Of a DNA stretch of 64,000 bases, positions 38,876 to 48,966 are shown one piece after another. The stretch is from positions 1,116,001-1,180,000 of the forward strand of contig NC_012996.1 in NCBI RefSeq assembly GCF_000026365.1, given 5' to 3'. Made by a program: the position numbers and the translations under genes. This DNA is from Zygosaccharomyces rouxii (taxonomy: Eukaryota; Ascomycota; Saccharomycetes; Saccharomycetales; Saccharomycetaceae). Within the stretch, counting starts at the first letter, position 1. Each line of letters starts with the position of its first letter. The notes beneath the pieces are model-generated. The model saw nothing but the letters and a program-made list of their open reading frames with translations, ran no database searches and was not told where the DNA came from.

Positions 38876-40927
38876 ATGGAGGAGGAACCTCTGGGGAAGG
38901 CTCTGAAGTTAGGAGCTACTTTTTACCGTGGTGAGAATTATAGGAGGGCTCTAGAATTATTTCGTAGATGCTTACAATTGGCTAAATCGTATCCAGAACA
39001 AGAATTGATTAAGTTGAGAACTCGTTTGGGATTGCCCAAGTACAATTGTCCCAGGAGTGATAAAATCTACCACCCACACTATGTCCAGCTGTTAGATAAT
39101 GTAGCGGCATGCTATGAGAAGTTGGCAGAGTTTGGTATGGCATCGGAATACACCAAGAGATTGATTAAAGTGGAACCCTTCAATGCCAAGGCTTATGTTC
39201 GTCTGCAGAGGCTGTTACAACGTAGAGGTAAATTGGATGAGGCCTACGGCATTTGTAAACGAGGTATAAGCAATTGCAAGAAATTCCAGGAGAAATATGG
39301 TATAGTAATTCCTTCTAAACCGTTTGAAGTATTGCAAAGATGTGAAAAGTCCCTTCAAGAGAGGATAGGTCCTTCTGAGCCCGTTAATAAGAGACATATC
39401 ATCGAACCTGATATCCCTGTTGTGGAAGCGAAGAAGCAAAAGCCTGAAAGAATTGTTTTAGATTTCATCTCAGGTCTGCCACCGGAACTATTACCCCTGA
39501 TCCTCGGTGGACTCACCTCCAAAGAGCTCATAGAAGTAGCACTGGTTTGCAAATGTTGGTGGAATTGCGTGTTTGCACAGCCTCGGTTATTCCAAAGGGT
39601 CGTGATTAACAATGGTACTTATAGACAGTTGAACAAATTCTGTGAATTTGCCAAGAGGATACGAGACCGTCACGGATCATTGGATTTATTCAAATACTCT
39701 TCTCGTACACCTTCGGATGAAGCCAAGTCCATGGAAATATTTTGGACCAAATTGCAAGGTTACAAATGTCGTAGGTTGCTTCTATCGGTACCGCGATGCA
39801 CTACAGAGCAACTGGCTCAATGTATGTCTCGAAATACGCAGTTATGTCAGAGTTTGCAAGAACTATCCATGGTGGTCTCTTTAAGCTCTTCAAAACCTGA
39901 TTTTGATGCAGATATGTTGAATCATTGTGAACATCTGAAGCGACTAGAAATAGTCGTTAGTAGTTGCACGTCGCCGAACCGAATTCCAGAACTTTCACGC
40001 AGTTCAAGCTTTATTGAAACAAAACTCATACCGACATGGGCGACTAACCTGGTATCTTTGAGTATATGTTGCGATGGTGCCCGTGTGGATCGATTTCCTT
40101 TCCTCACAATGATATCATATTTCCCTGCCAACAAACTAGAAAGACTTTGCATCACGGGCGTTACTTTCAATCAATTACCAAATCAATTCGACTGGTTGGC
40201 AAACTTTCGTTATCTAAAGGAAATATGGTTTGAAGATAATAAAGGTGCCTCCCTGGCGGTGTTCTTACAGTTACTAAGAGATTATCCGTTGGGTGACAGG
40301 TTAGAGAAATTGACCTTCAGAGAATATTCTACTTTAAGTAACATTCATTTGGAACCAACATCAGAAAGTTACTTCTACACTTACAATTTACAAAATGTGA
40401 AATCTCTCGATCTTATGGGGTCGTCCATTAGCGGTAAGGGATTGCAGAGGCTGGTTTCTTATTTGCAACCTTTGAACTTCCGCAGACTCAATATAGGATA
40501 TTGCCCCCACATTCGATTAGAGAGATATCAACATGAGAACGATCCAAGTTATCTATCTGCGACTAATTTTTTCATGAAATTTCCTTACCTACAAGAACTA
40601 ATCATACCTCAATTCGGCGCACTGGACGATGGTAAGATGAAGTTGCTTTTCGAGCAAACTGCCAATTGGTATCATTTGCGGAAAATTGATCTTTCCTTAA
40701 ACCTGAGTATCACTGGTGTATCCGTTTACGAACTGCTAAAGGCCTTGTTAGACACAAGAGGTTACCCATTAGAGCATCTTATTATCGATGGATGCTCGTC
40801 TATCTCTCATGTTACAGTAAACATGATTAGAGCTAAAGGACTTGCCAGCCAGGTAGATTGCATTTACGAAAGGGACACATGGAGGAGATTCGGCGTAAAT
40901 TCTTTGAAATATCATGCTAATAAATAA
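38876..40927 (+). CDS. DIA2: F-box protein Dia2 of the SCF ubiquitin ligase
   Basis: Dia2 is the F-box subunit of SCF-Dia2, which travels with the replisome and ubiquitinates the CMG helicase at the end of DNA replication. The 683-residue product (S. cerevisiae 732) has TPR-like helices at about 8-155 (including AYVRLQRLLQRRGKLDEAY). A basic linker follows, then an F-box at about 200-240 (LPPELLPLILGGLTSKELIE to CKCWW). A long leucine-rich repeat region runs from about 320 to the end, with repeating LxxLxL units. All three parts of the family are complete. It is convergent with the TGL4/5 gene, as YOR080W is with YOR081C. Confidence 0.93.
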   Translation: MEEEPLGKALKLGATFYRGENYRRALELFRRCLQLAKSYPEQELIKLRTRLGLPKYNCPRSDKIYHPHYVQLLDNVAACYEKLAEFGMASEYTKRLIKVEPFNAKAYVRLQRLLQRRGKLDEAYGICKRGISNCKKFQEKYGIVIPSKPFEVLQRCEKSLQERIGPSEPVNKRHIIEPDIPVVEAKKQKPERIVLDFISGLPPELLPLILGGLTSKELIEVALVCKCWWNCVFAQPRLFQRVVINNGTYRQLNKFCEFAKRIRDRHGSLDLFKYSSRTPSDEAKSMEIFWTKLQGYKCRRLLLSVPRCTTEQLAQCMSRNTQLCQSLQELSMVVSLSSSKPDFDADMLNHCEHLKRLEIVVSSCTSPNRIPELSRSSSFIETKLIPTWATNLVSLSICCDGARVDRFPFLTMISYFPANKLERLCITGVTFNQLPNQFDWLANFRYLKEIWFEDNKGASLAVFLQLLRDYPLGDRLEKLTFREYSTLSNIHLEPTSESYFYTYNLQNVKSLDLMGSSISGKGLQRLVSYLQPLNFRRLNIGYCPHIRLERYQHENDPSYLSATNFFMKFPYLQELIIPQFGALDDGKMKLLFEQTANWYHLRKIDLSLNLSITGVSVYELLKALLDTRGYPLEHLIIDGCSSISHVTVNMIRAKGLASQVDCIYERDTWRRFGVNSLKYHANK

Positions 40928-40960
40928 AAAAAGAAGTATTCGTTACTATTATTCCTAGGA

Positions 40961-40978
40961 TATATATATATATATATA
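40961..40978. repeat. (AT)n microsatellite in the DIA2-TGL 3' gap
   Basis: A short run of about nine AT units lies in the 70-bp convergent gap between DIA2 and the TGL gene. Such runs act as yeast polyadenylation efficiency elements (TATATA), so it may serve both 3' ends. This is inferred from base composition. Confidence 0.5.
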
Positions 40979-40997
40979 AATTATTATTTTTTTGTCT

Positions 40998-43508
40998 TTA
41001 TTCCACTAATTCAATCCTGCCATCCCAAGACAGATCTCTCTTAGTGTTCTTTTGACCTGGAACGGACCGCCTTCCAGTAGATGCATGAGGAGTTTGAGGA
41101 GTTTCAAGCGATGATTCCTCAGAGTCACCGTCCGGATTAGTATCTCCCAGACCGGGATAACTCTTAGTTGTTCTTGTAATATTAGGGCGGAACGCTGATG
41201 ACGTAGAGAGTGGTGGTGAATCTTCCATGTGTTGAGATATAGGTGCTGATTCAATGCGATTTTGAGATTTGTACAAACGGGAATCTAGGCTGAGGCCCTT
41301 TCTTGGAGGCTTGCTAGGCGTACGAGGTGGGAAAACACCTTCAGTGCTTTCTCTTCTAGCATGTGGTAGTGAAGCAGAGATAGGTGGAGATAATGATTTA
41401 CTTGCATGTTTGGTCCTTGCATTAGTCTCGGATTTTCTACGAGGGTGATGTCTCACTGCAGTGGGGGAAGCATGTATTGGTAAGGAATGGTTAGCACCGC
41501 TAACATGATATGCATACGATGATGGATTTTCACGCATAGTTAATAAAGATTTAATAGATTCCGACTCGAATAAATTATCGTCCAATTCGTGTAACCGTTG
41601 ATTATTATTTTCGTCATATCTGTGATTTCTACCTTTCTTCTTATTACGTGCCTTCACTAATCCACATGGGATATTATCAGCAAACTGTAATGGATTCTTG
41701 ATGGAAGAGCTGACAATTATCTTACCCTTGAGAAAGGCTATTGCCTTGTCTAATGCAAATTCTTGACCACAATGGTTCTTAATGATTGATACTTTGGGCC
41801 AAGTGGCTCTAGCACCATTAACCGTTTCCCTTAGTAAGAAACCTTTGGATGGATTGGCTAACAATTCAGTAACTCGAAAAATTTGATTCATATCAGGTAG
41901 AATGGTTACATCACCAGAATATTGTTGTGACAACACTGAACGAAGCTTGGTTAAAAGGTTTTTAGCAACTGCAAATTCACAGCCCAATTCCAAAGCGTGA
42001 ATAGCCTCATTTGCCATGAAATTGTAAACACTGGACAAGCTTTGTTTGAGTCGAGCACTAAATTCATCCTCAATATCACCCCCCACACAGGATAAAGATA
42101 ATTTTAAGAAGGGGAAAATGTGAATATTCACCTGACATGCAATGACGTGATCCACGTTGAACATTTCAGAAAGTCGCGAAATTGGTAAATCGTTATCCAC
42201 CGATCCATCAACGAATTTTACTGAACTGCTACCACCCCATTCTCTGGCTTCACCTGTCTTTGGATCCTTTTCATATAGAGGACTTGAGGGGAAAATTCCA
42301 GGAAGTGAACAAGATGCGCAAACTGCCGACCATATGAGAACATTTGGTGCCGTTAAGTTATTAAGGAGTCGAGGTTGTTCAAACAGGGATGCCGGTGAAA
42401 CTGTAATGTTCAATATCCTACCTGTGCGGTTATATGCCTCCCTAAAAGTCAAATCTCCTAGAAACGATACCATAGTGTGAACCAAATGTTTATTGTCGAA
42501 CCAAGTACCATTTTTCAAAAACCGGGAAATCTTTATCAGGAAATTCTCACTTTCACTCTTTTCGTTATCATCTTTGAAAATGTTGAACTCCATTTCCAGA
42601 ACACGATCCAATAGCTGAGGAATTTCATCTTTATGGTGCACGGACACTATACTAGCAACTATAGCTCCGGCACTGCTACCGCTAATGACTTTCGGCAGTA
42701 AATCCAATTCGAAGAGGGTTGCCAATACACCAATGTGGAAAAGACCAAACGTACCACCGCCACTTAGCACTAGTGCAGTGCGACCTATATTTCTCCTAGT
42801 TTGTTGTAAGATTCCTAACAGGTAGCTTTCGTCAAAATCCGAAGACGACAACAGTGCCTCTAATGCTAGTTGTGATTCCATCATATACTCATCAATAAGA
42901 AATTTAGTACCCTGATGAGAATGCCTATAGAGATTCACATTCCCCATATTCCCCAAGTTCCTTACCCAAGTACTCCTTACTGTGTATAGCAACTGCGAAT
43001 AGTCTTCAGATTCTCTTGCCTGTCTCATTTTTAAAGTTAGTGCCCTCACCAATTGATAATCATATAAATTCGATTCCATTTCCTGCTTCCATTTAGTGAC
43101 ATCGGTGAGTTCATCTAATCTTAATCCATAGTAACACCATTCATCATAGGAAATCGCAAGTTGCTTTTCCTCCATAAGCTTTTCAATAAGTAATTTTTTT
43201 TTATAATCCCCAACAAATAACTGGTATGCAAAGATCTTACATTTGGAAAATAGACTGATACCACTTGATTCATCTTGCTCATCATCTGCGTTGCTCGAGG
43301 GTGACATTCCTTGGAAATGGTCGTCACTAGAATGACATTTCATATTGATACCTATTTCCCTTAAACTTAATTCCAAATCATGCTTCTTCCCTGGTGCTAA
43401 AGTACCATCCTTATTTGATGCTTGTCCTAGCAGAAAACGTTGGTATTTTTTAATTAAGTGTTGTGTAACTGGATATGGACGTCCTTCTAATACCGTACTA
43501 GAAGTCAT
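40998..43508 (-). CDS. TGL4: Patatin-type triacylglycerol lipase, Tgl4/Tgl5
   Basis: This lipid-droplet lipase of the patatin family hydrolyses stored triacylglycerol and also has lysophospholipid acyltransferase activity in S. cerevisiae. The 836-residue product has an N-terminal DUF3336 region (about 90-235). The patatin domain begins with the oxyanion loop SGGGTFG near 244-250. The nucleophile elbow GSSAGA has its serine near 278, and the catalytic aspartate lies in FVDGSVDNDLP near 433. The C-terminal 230 residues are Ser/Pro/Arg-rich and probably disordered, with several S/T-P sites of the kind used by Cdk1 on Tgl4. It is the single form of the duplicated TGL5 (YOR081C) and TGL4 (YKR089C): DIA2 is on one side and PXL1 on the other. 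Confidence 0.93.
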   Translation of the reverse strand: MTSSTVLEGRPYPVTQHLIKKYQRFLLGQASNKDGTLAPGKKHDLELSLREIGINMKCHSSDDHFQGMSPSSNADDEQDESSGISLFSKCKIFAYQLFVGDYKKKLLIEKLMEEKQLAISYDEWCYYGLRLDELTDVTKWKQEMESNLYDYQLVRALTLKMRQARESEDYSQLLYTVRSTWVRNLGNMGNVNLYRHSHQGTKFLIDEYMMESQLALEALLSSSDFDESYLLGILQQTRRNIGRTALVLSGGGTFGLFHIGVLATLFELDLLPKVISGSSAGAIVASIVSVHHKDEIPQLLDRVLEMEFNIFKDDNEKSESENFLIKISRFLKNGTWFDNKHLVHTMVSFLGDLTFREAYNRTGRILNITVSPASLFEQPRLLNNLTAPNVLIWSAVCASCSLPGIFPSSPLYEKDPKTGEAREWGGSSSVKFVDGSVDNDLPISRLSEMFNVDHVIACQVNIHIFPFLKLSLSCVGGDIEDEFSARLKQSLSSVYNFMANEAIHALELGCEFAVAKNLLTKLRSVLSQQYSGDVTILPDMNQIFRVTELLANPSKGFLLRETVNGARATWPKVSIIKNHCGQEFALDKAIAFLKGKIIVSSSIKNPLQFADNIPCGLVKARNKKKGRNHRYDENNNQRLHELDDNLFESESIKSLLTMRENPSSYAYHVSGANHSLPIHASPTAVRHHPRRKSETNARTKHASKSLSPPISASLPHARRESTEGVFPPRTPSKPPRKGLSLDSRLYKSQNRIESAPISQHMEDSPPLSTSSAFRPNITRTTKSYPGLGDTNPDGDSEESSLETPQTPHASTGRRSVPGQKNTKRDLSWDGRIELVE

Positions 43509-44743
43509 ACTAGCGGAACGAAGTATAGAAAATAAGTTCTTGGAAACTGAATCTCAACTCCTTGTAGATAAAAGGGTTCCTTAGGTATTCATTCGTAAGC
43601 TTTCTTTCGACTATATGACTACTGAGTAGAAGCTGCAGTTGTCAGGAGAGATCGACGATTACAGGATTTACATCGGAGAGGAAATCACAAAGACAAGAAG
43701 TCACGTGAAGAAGCTAAACAAGAGAAAGGAATCCAAACCAAGATCTATTCAAGGCTGCAATGGACAGTTTATGACGAGATTAACCACTTAATCTCTTAAA
43801 ATCCATGATTTTTGGGAAAATTATCGTATTTTTTCGAAATATGCAGGTAGTTGACCGATACATGATCGCATATCCCACGAATAACGCCGTGCTCCTAGTG
43901 AGGAACAACTTGCACTCCTTCCAACACCCTTTCGATGTACTACTCCGAGAAACTCTCATGCTCAATTATCCTTTGGTTTGCAATATCGCTTCTTGATAAC
44001 GCTGTGTTGACATATTTCCTAATCGGGACAAATTGGTACTAGAGACAAGTAATGCAGACTGGCGGTTACGAACTCAGTACCACAAGGAACACCACCCTCC
44101 ATGGACTTGGCTTGTCAATTGAACCATATTTCCAGTACGTCAGACTACATTCCGACAACTCCGGCACGTGATAAAGCGGCGCTAACATATGCGATTCTGC
44201 CGTTCGTATCTTTGAATAACAATGAGCTAGAAGCACATATGAGAAGCATGTTCATCGTTGTTCGAGCTAACATGTCAAGGCAGCGCCAGCTTCCTATGCT
44301 TCAACTGCCTTCTGATTTGTATAACAAAGGAGCCCTCTTGCCTACTTCCCCCTCTAAGTTTGGACCAATTTCATTGGGCTAAGCTTTCTAACGAGTCGTT
44401 CTAGACTTTCAAACTATCCATTAAACCTTCTAAACATTTAACGCGTCAACTTCAAAATATTGTTTACTCGTAAATTCTTGGGTTCGCGTACTGTCCATTT
44501 TAGTCTTTTCTTTTTGACAACGCTCGAGGACGCTCGAGGAAAAGCATTGCATTGCAGAATGCAAGTGAACCCATAACAATAAGGAATAATCTCATTTCAT
44601 TTCTTGATTGAAACGCGAAGCTTTGATATTTGGCTGTTGGCCCATTTCTTATTTTTTTTTTTTTCTTTGTTTTAGTGCATTGCACTCTGTCAACTCTACC
44701 GTTTACTATACACTTCTCATAAGCACATCAGAACGTACCCGAA
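43509..44743. other. TGL4-PXL1 divergent intergenic region
   Basis: This 1.2-kb divergent gap holds a CACGTG at 43702-43707 (about 195 bp from TGL4) and one MCB, ACGCGT, at 44451-44456 (about 290 bp from PXL1). Near 44519-44539 the 10-mer ACGCTCGAGG is repeated in tandem. Open frames occur at 43780-43965 (minus), 43805-43996 (plus) and 44101-44382 (plus, 93 codons from an ATG). None shows a recognisable family and the first two overlap on opposite strands. The 93-codon frame is the only one worth a homology search. Confidence 0.4.
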
Positions 44744-46549
44744 ATGTTTAACCACATTTACGGCTCACCTTTTCCTACGATTAATCCTCGAGTCAGGTAC
44801 AAGACTGCGCTTGAGAGAGCTGGTTTTGATGTTAATTACGATGGCAATAAATTTGACAAACCGCCTTCAATCAGAGGATTGGGACGTAGAAACGTGTCAA
44901 CAGGAAACTTAAATGAACCGTTAGAACCACCAAAAAGATCTCCATCTAGAGTCAATTCATTACCTGAAAACAGAGCAGAACAATCACAACCACAACCACA
45001 ACCACCACCACAACTTATTGTCCCCCCATCGCCCGCCAAAACAACAAACGATGTTCCTGGTAGCCCCACTCAACAACAGCGTCCGAGACCACCACCTCCT
45101 ACACAACCACAACAGGCCCCGGCCAGCTCGCCTGCACCAAATCCAGTAGAACTACCATTGTCAGCATCGGCAAAGTCACAGGTGCCAGCCTCACAGGCGG
45201 ATTCACAAGCGGACACGCAAGCCGCACCGGGGAACCCTTCTCAAGGCGACCCTATAGAAAAATCGTTTATGCTATTAACTCGAAGCGATACAGCCAGTAC
45301 CATTGATCAATCTGCTAATACTTCAAGATTTAGTTCCCAAGAATTTCCCCGTGATACTGATTCATCACGAGTTTCTGAACGAAGTAGTAAACCATCGAGT
45401 AAGGAATTTGCACCATTTGTAGACGCTCCAAGCAATGTACCAGACCCGGATCCAGTACCATCAGATACTGACGACCGTGATGATGATAGTGTTAACATTG
45501 AACCTGAACCTGAACTACAAGTTAGTCTAGAAAGTGGGAATAAAAGGGCAACCGCAACCACAGGTGAAATTGATGAAGAAGAAGAAATTTCACCATTAAA
45601 TGTAACGAGCCCACCAAGACACATTAATAAACCTTCGCACTACAGTCATCATCTATCGCAAAATCCCGAGCTAAATGCAGCTAATGCTCAAGTGGAAAAA
45701 TTAATTGCACAATTGGACGACGTTTCCTTATCAAAGACTGCACAATTGACCAATATGTCCAAGGAACCGTCTCTACCGCGATTGCAAACCGACGTCGGCA
45801 ATAGCAAATTTAAAAATTCAAGCGCTTATCTGTCAGGATTTCAACCGCCATACATCTCTCCCCCCATTGAACAATCTATCATGCAGGATGACGTGCCAAG
45901 CGAAATTGGTTCTCCGATGACTGCAGATACACCAATGTTCTACAATTTCCAAAAGACAGTACAACACGAATTTACTCCACAGGTGGAGGATTCACCACAG
46001 ATAGAACCATCGAAACTCATGCAAGTACCACCTTCAAAATCACAAGAGCGTGTCGTAGATCCGACACCAAATCTAGAATTCAAGTACCCGCCAGGTACAG
46101 GACCCTGCAGAAAATGCGGCATCGAACCGACGGGCAAACGTATGTATTCTAAAAAGGATGACGAACTCTCAGGACAATGGCATAGAGACTGTTTCCGTTG
46201 TCTAACGTGTAACATTCGCTTCAACAAAAGCATACCATGCTACATTCTAGATGACAAGCCATACTGCAGGCGGCATTACCACGAGGAAAATTCAAGTATT
46301 TGCCAAACTTGCAGAGAATTCATTGAAGGTGAATGCGTTGAAAACGACCGCATGGAAAGGTTCCATATCGACTGTTTGGTTTGCTTTTTATGCAGAGAAC
46401 CAATTACAAATGACTATCTCATCTTCAATGAAGAACTACCGCTTTGTAGCAATCACGATATGGAATCTCTTCCGACCGAACTGCTAGAGACTGATCCTTC
46501 CGCTATATCCAAGAGAAGAACAATGCTAGTTAATTTTTCAAAGGAATAG
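44744..46549 (+). CDS. PXL1: LIM-domain paxillin-like protein Pxl1
   Basis: Pxl1 localises to sites of polarised growth and, in fungi, stabilises the actomyosin ring and modulates Rho1/Cdc42 signalling. The 601-residue product (S. cerevisiae 706) starts with the conserved MFNHIYGSPFPTINPRVRYK. It continues with a long Pro/Gln/Ser-rich disordered part (about 60-440) that has an acidic patch near 245-260. It ends with two LIM zinc domains: LIM1 at about 454-510 (CRKC to CRRHYH) and LIM2 at about 518-575 (CQTC to CSNHD), with all Cys/His/Asp ligands in place. It lies between TGL4 and WHI5/SRL3 as YKR090W does. A single MCB box lies 290 bp upstream. Confidence 0.93.
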   Translation: MFNHIYGSPFPTINPRVRYKTALERAGFDVNYDGNKFDKPPSIRGLGRRNVSTGNLNEPLEPPKRSPSRVNSLPENRAEQSQPQPQPPPQLIVPPSPAKTTNDVPGSPTQQQRPRPPPPTQPQQAPASSPAPNPVELPLSASAKSQVPASQADSQADTQAAPGNPSQGDPIEKSFMLLTRSDTASTIDQSANTSRFSSQEFPRDTDSSRVSERSSKPSSKEFAPFVDAPSNVPDPDPVPSDTDDRDDDSVNIEPEPELQVSLESGNKRATATTGEIDEEEEISPLNVTSPPRHINKPSHYSHHLSQNPELNAANAQVEKLIAQLDDVSLSKTAQLTNMSKEPSLPRLQTDVGNSKFKNSSAYLSGFQPPYISPPIEQSIMQDDVPSEIGSPMTADTPMFYNFQKTVQHEFTPQVEDSPQIEPSKLMQVPPSKSQERVVDPTPNLEFKYPPGTGPCRKCGIEPTGKRMYSKKDDELSGQWHRDCFRCLTCNIRFNKSIPCYILDDKPYCRRHYHEENSSICQTCREFIEGECVENDRMERFHIDCLVCFLCREPITNDYLIFNEELPLCSNHDMESLPTELLETDPSAISKRRTMLVNFSKE

Positions 46550-47079
46550 AAGGCGGCTCAAACCAGTTGTATGTAACAATTAGCCAGATATAAAGAAGGA
46601 AGCATTCCTCCCGCAATGTTCCAAACGTTTTGGATTCTTGCTTATATGCAAACCTAACTTTTTTTTCATTTCCTTTCTTGCAAGAATGCAGTTCTCTTTA
46701 AAGGCATGTAGGGAAGATCGTCAAGGAGCGAATTATTGCAGGTAAACCACCAAGCAGGAAAAGAATTCTTTTCGAGTAATACAAACAGCAAGGAAACAGC
46801 AGAACAAAATACAGTTTTGTTCTAAATATTAATATAAACAGGAGCAAAGGGAAAAGGGTTGCAAAGGGTAGTTAAGCTTAAATCTACTTTAGTCTTATAT
46901 TAGTTCCCTTGATTGTTCAAGCGTTCTTAGGACTTTTTATTAATAACCTAAGTTAAAAAGAAAGATATATACAGCGGGTGGTATACCTGGGAGATTAGAA
47001 AGATAGTTAGAGATAATTAGGAGCATACGAGAGGTTACAGAGGAGAAATTCAAAAGAATTAGGGTATCGTGATTCTGCT
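46550..47079. other. PXL1-WHI5 intergenic region
   Basis: This 530-bp region is the WHI5 promoter and probable long leader, with AT-rich and purine-rich tracts. I see no gene and no clear SBF/MBF box. Confidence 0.35.
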
Positions 47080-48477
47080 ATGGAAATGGTAAACAGTGAT
47101 AGTAGTGGCACTACAAATACGACACCAAAACGAGATACAACTAAGAGATCAAGCACTGAATATATGAGAGCTATGGCATCACCATCGACAGCTACGCGTG
47201 CTAACGATGGTGGTTCACCAGAAACACCTTCACCACCCTACCATGCGAGAAGGTCGTCCACCTCACTGGGATTCTTAACGTCACCACTTCATCCAAGGGC
47301 TGAGGCAATTTTATCCAAGAACGATGTATCACCAAGTGGGCCCAGTGGTGACGGTGGTAATAATGGGTTGCTAATGCCACATTCACCCGGCATGACACGC
47401 TCAAGACTGATGCCACCGACGACTCCGAAGTCAAGAAATGCTGAAGTGTTCTTGTCACCACCACCAAAATTGAAGAGTCCCAGCGTTTACAAAGATAATG
47501 GTAAGCCAATTCGTGAGATCTCAAACAGTTTGAAAGCCAGGCTCAATTATGCATTGGTTAAATTACAAAATGGCTGGGTTGATAAAACCCTACCCGAATT
47601 AGAGCACAAGTTAGATGAACCGACGTCATCCGAGCAACAACAACAGCAGCATCGAATACCTGATCAGTCATCTTCATCAATACATCTACGGCCTTCTGGC
47701 TATAGAGGCTCTTATCACAATGAATATGCGGCTGATAATGATTCTTCGTACTTGTCGAGTCATAGCGATGAAGAAGGTGATAATGGTAATTCTGCCCATT
47801 CAGCCTTTTTGAAAGCTTTGTCAAGTCCTAAGAGAAGGAAGAATAATAATGAGGCCCCGCCAACTTCGCCATTGAACTGGTCAGCTAAGGGTGAAAGATT
47901 GAAATCTCAAAGTCCTACAAATCGTAAACCACAACCACCACAATTAAAACCACTAAAAGTACCACGCCAATCTCAACAACCAAAGACAAAGCAACAACCA
48001 CCCTCGGAAGTGGAAGCTATTGAAACTCTAATGTCGCTTTCGTCACCTCAGAGATCTCATTCACTTCAGGAATTTAACCTACCAGCACCTCCATCGTCTT
48101 CAAGACACCAATCACGTAGTGGTCAACCATCATCATCAAGACGTCAATCAAGCAGTGGTCAACTATCATCACCGACTACATCTTCATCTTCATCGGAAAA
48201 ATCCAATAACGATAAACTTTCAAATCCACTAGTTCCTACTCACTCTCAGGCTGAGGCTCAGAAACCAACACAAACTCAAAACCAGGTTCAAAATCGATTG
48301 GTAAGGCCCTTGATAGTTCCATCTTTACAGAGATCACCATCAATGTCTGATCTTTCACCAGAATCTTCTGGATCCGATAAATCCAATCATAATGATAGTA
48401 ATGGTTACCTACACTATTCTCAACAGCAGACTGATATCGAAACGGATGTCGAAGATTCAGATGATGGAAATGTTTGA
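47080..48477 (+). CDS. WHI5: G1/S repressor Whi5/Srl3
   Basis: Whi5 is the budding-yeast counterpart of Rb: it binds SBF (Swi4-Swi6) and delays Start until Cln3/Cln-Cdk phosphorylation. The 465-residue product is much longer than S. cerevisiae Whi5 (295) or Srl3 (246). It is mostly Ser/Pro-rich and disordered, with many S/T-P sites (for example TPKR, SPPY, SPGM, TPKS). The diagnostic GTB motif is seen at about 146-165 as NSLKARLNYALVKLQNGW. An acidic tail ends the protein. It is the single form of the duplicated WHI5 (YOR083W) and SRL3 (YKR091W), flanked by PXL1 and LPX1. The extra length lies in low-complexity Ser/Gln segments after the GTB motif. Confidence 0.9.
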   Translation: MEMVNSDSSGTTNTTPKRDTTKRSSTEYMRAMASPSTATRANDGGSPETPSPPYHARRSSTSLGFLTSPLHPRAEAILSKNDVSPSGPSGDGGNNGLLMPHSPGMTRSRLMPPTTPKSRNAEVFLSPPPKLKSPSVYKDNGKPIREISNSLKARLNYALVKLQNGWVDKTLPELEHKLDEPTSSEQQQQQHRIPDQSSSSIHLRPSGYRGSYHNEYAADNDSSYLSSHSDEEGDNGNSAHSAFLKALSSPKRRKNNNEAPPTSPLNWSAKGERLKSQSPTNRKPQPPQLKPLKVPRQSQQPKTKQQPPSEVEAIETLMSLSSPQRSHSLQEFNLPAPPSSSRHQSRSGQPSSSRRQSSSGQLSSPTTSSSSSEKSNNDKLSNPLVPTHSQAEAQKPTQTQNQVQNRLVRPLIVPSLQRSPSMSDLSPESSGSDKSNHNDSNGYLHYSQQQTDIETDVEDSDDGNV

Positions 48478-48966
48478 TCTCACGGTGCAAGAGCTGATTT
48501 ATATGGAGGAAAAAAAGATTAAGAATAAGAATAAGGGGGGGATGAGTGCTAAGACGATTGTTAATCGGTCAATCAAAATCAAGAATACTTGAAAAGGGTA
48601 ATGAATGTTTTGAGGACAATGGTGACGATATTTGGAATCTGATGACGGAACTACAGTATAACAGAAATAAGGATGCGAATCAGTATTTGATACTACTAAT
48701 GATTAAGATGCTCAGATTCGGATTTCCTTTCCCCTTTTTTGCCTTCGAGCGACGATGTGATGAAAAAATTAATAAAGGCCGAATACAGCAGCAATACTGC
48801 AAAAGGGAAGGAAATGATTAGTCGAATAAAGGAAGTGGAGTAAAATAGCTGAGACACATATGGATGACCTTTGAAATGAGATCGATATCAAATTATAAGA
48901 AGCAGAATTAATGTAATATTCTCGCTGTTTCTTATTGTCAACTACCGTCTCCCTCGGGGAGAGGGC
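48478..48966. other. WHI5-LPX1 intergenic region
   Basis: This 489-bp region holds the WHI5 3' end and the LPX1 promoter. Frames at 48392-48592 and 48546-48821 are purine-rich chance frames. I see no recognised peroxisomal or oleate-response element. Confidence 0.35.
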
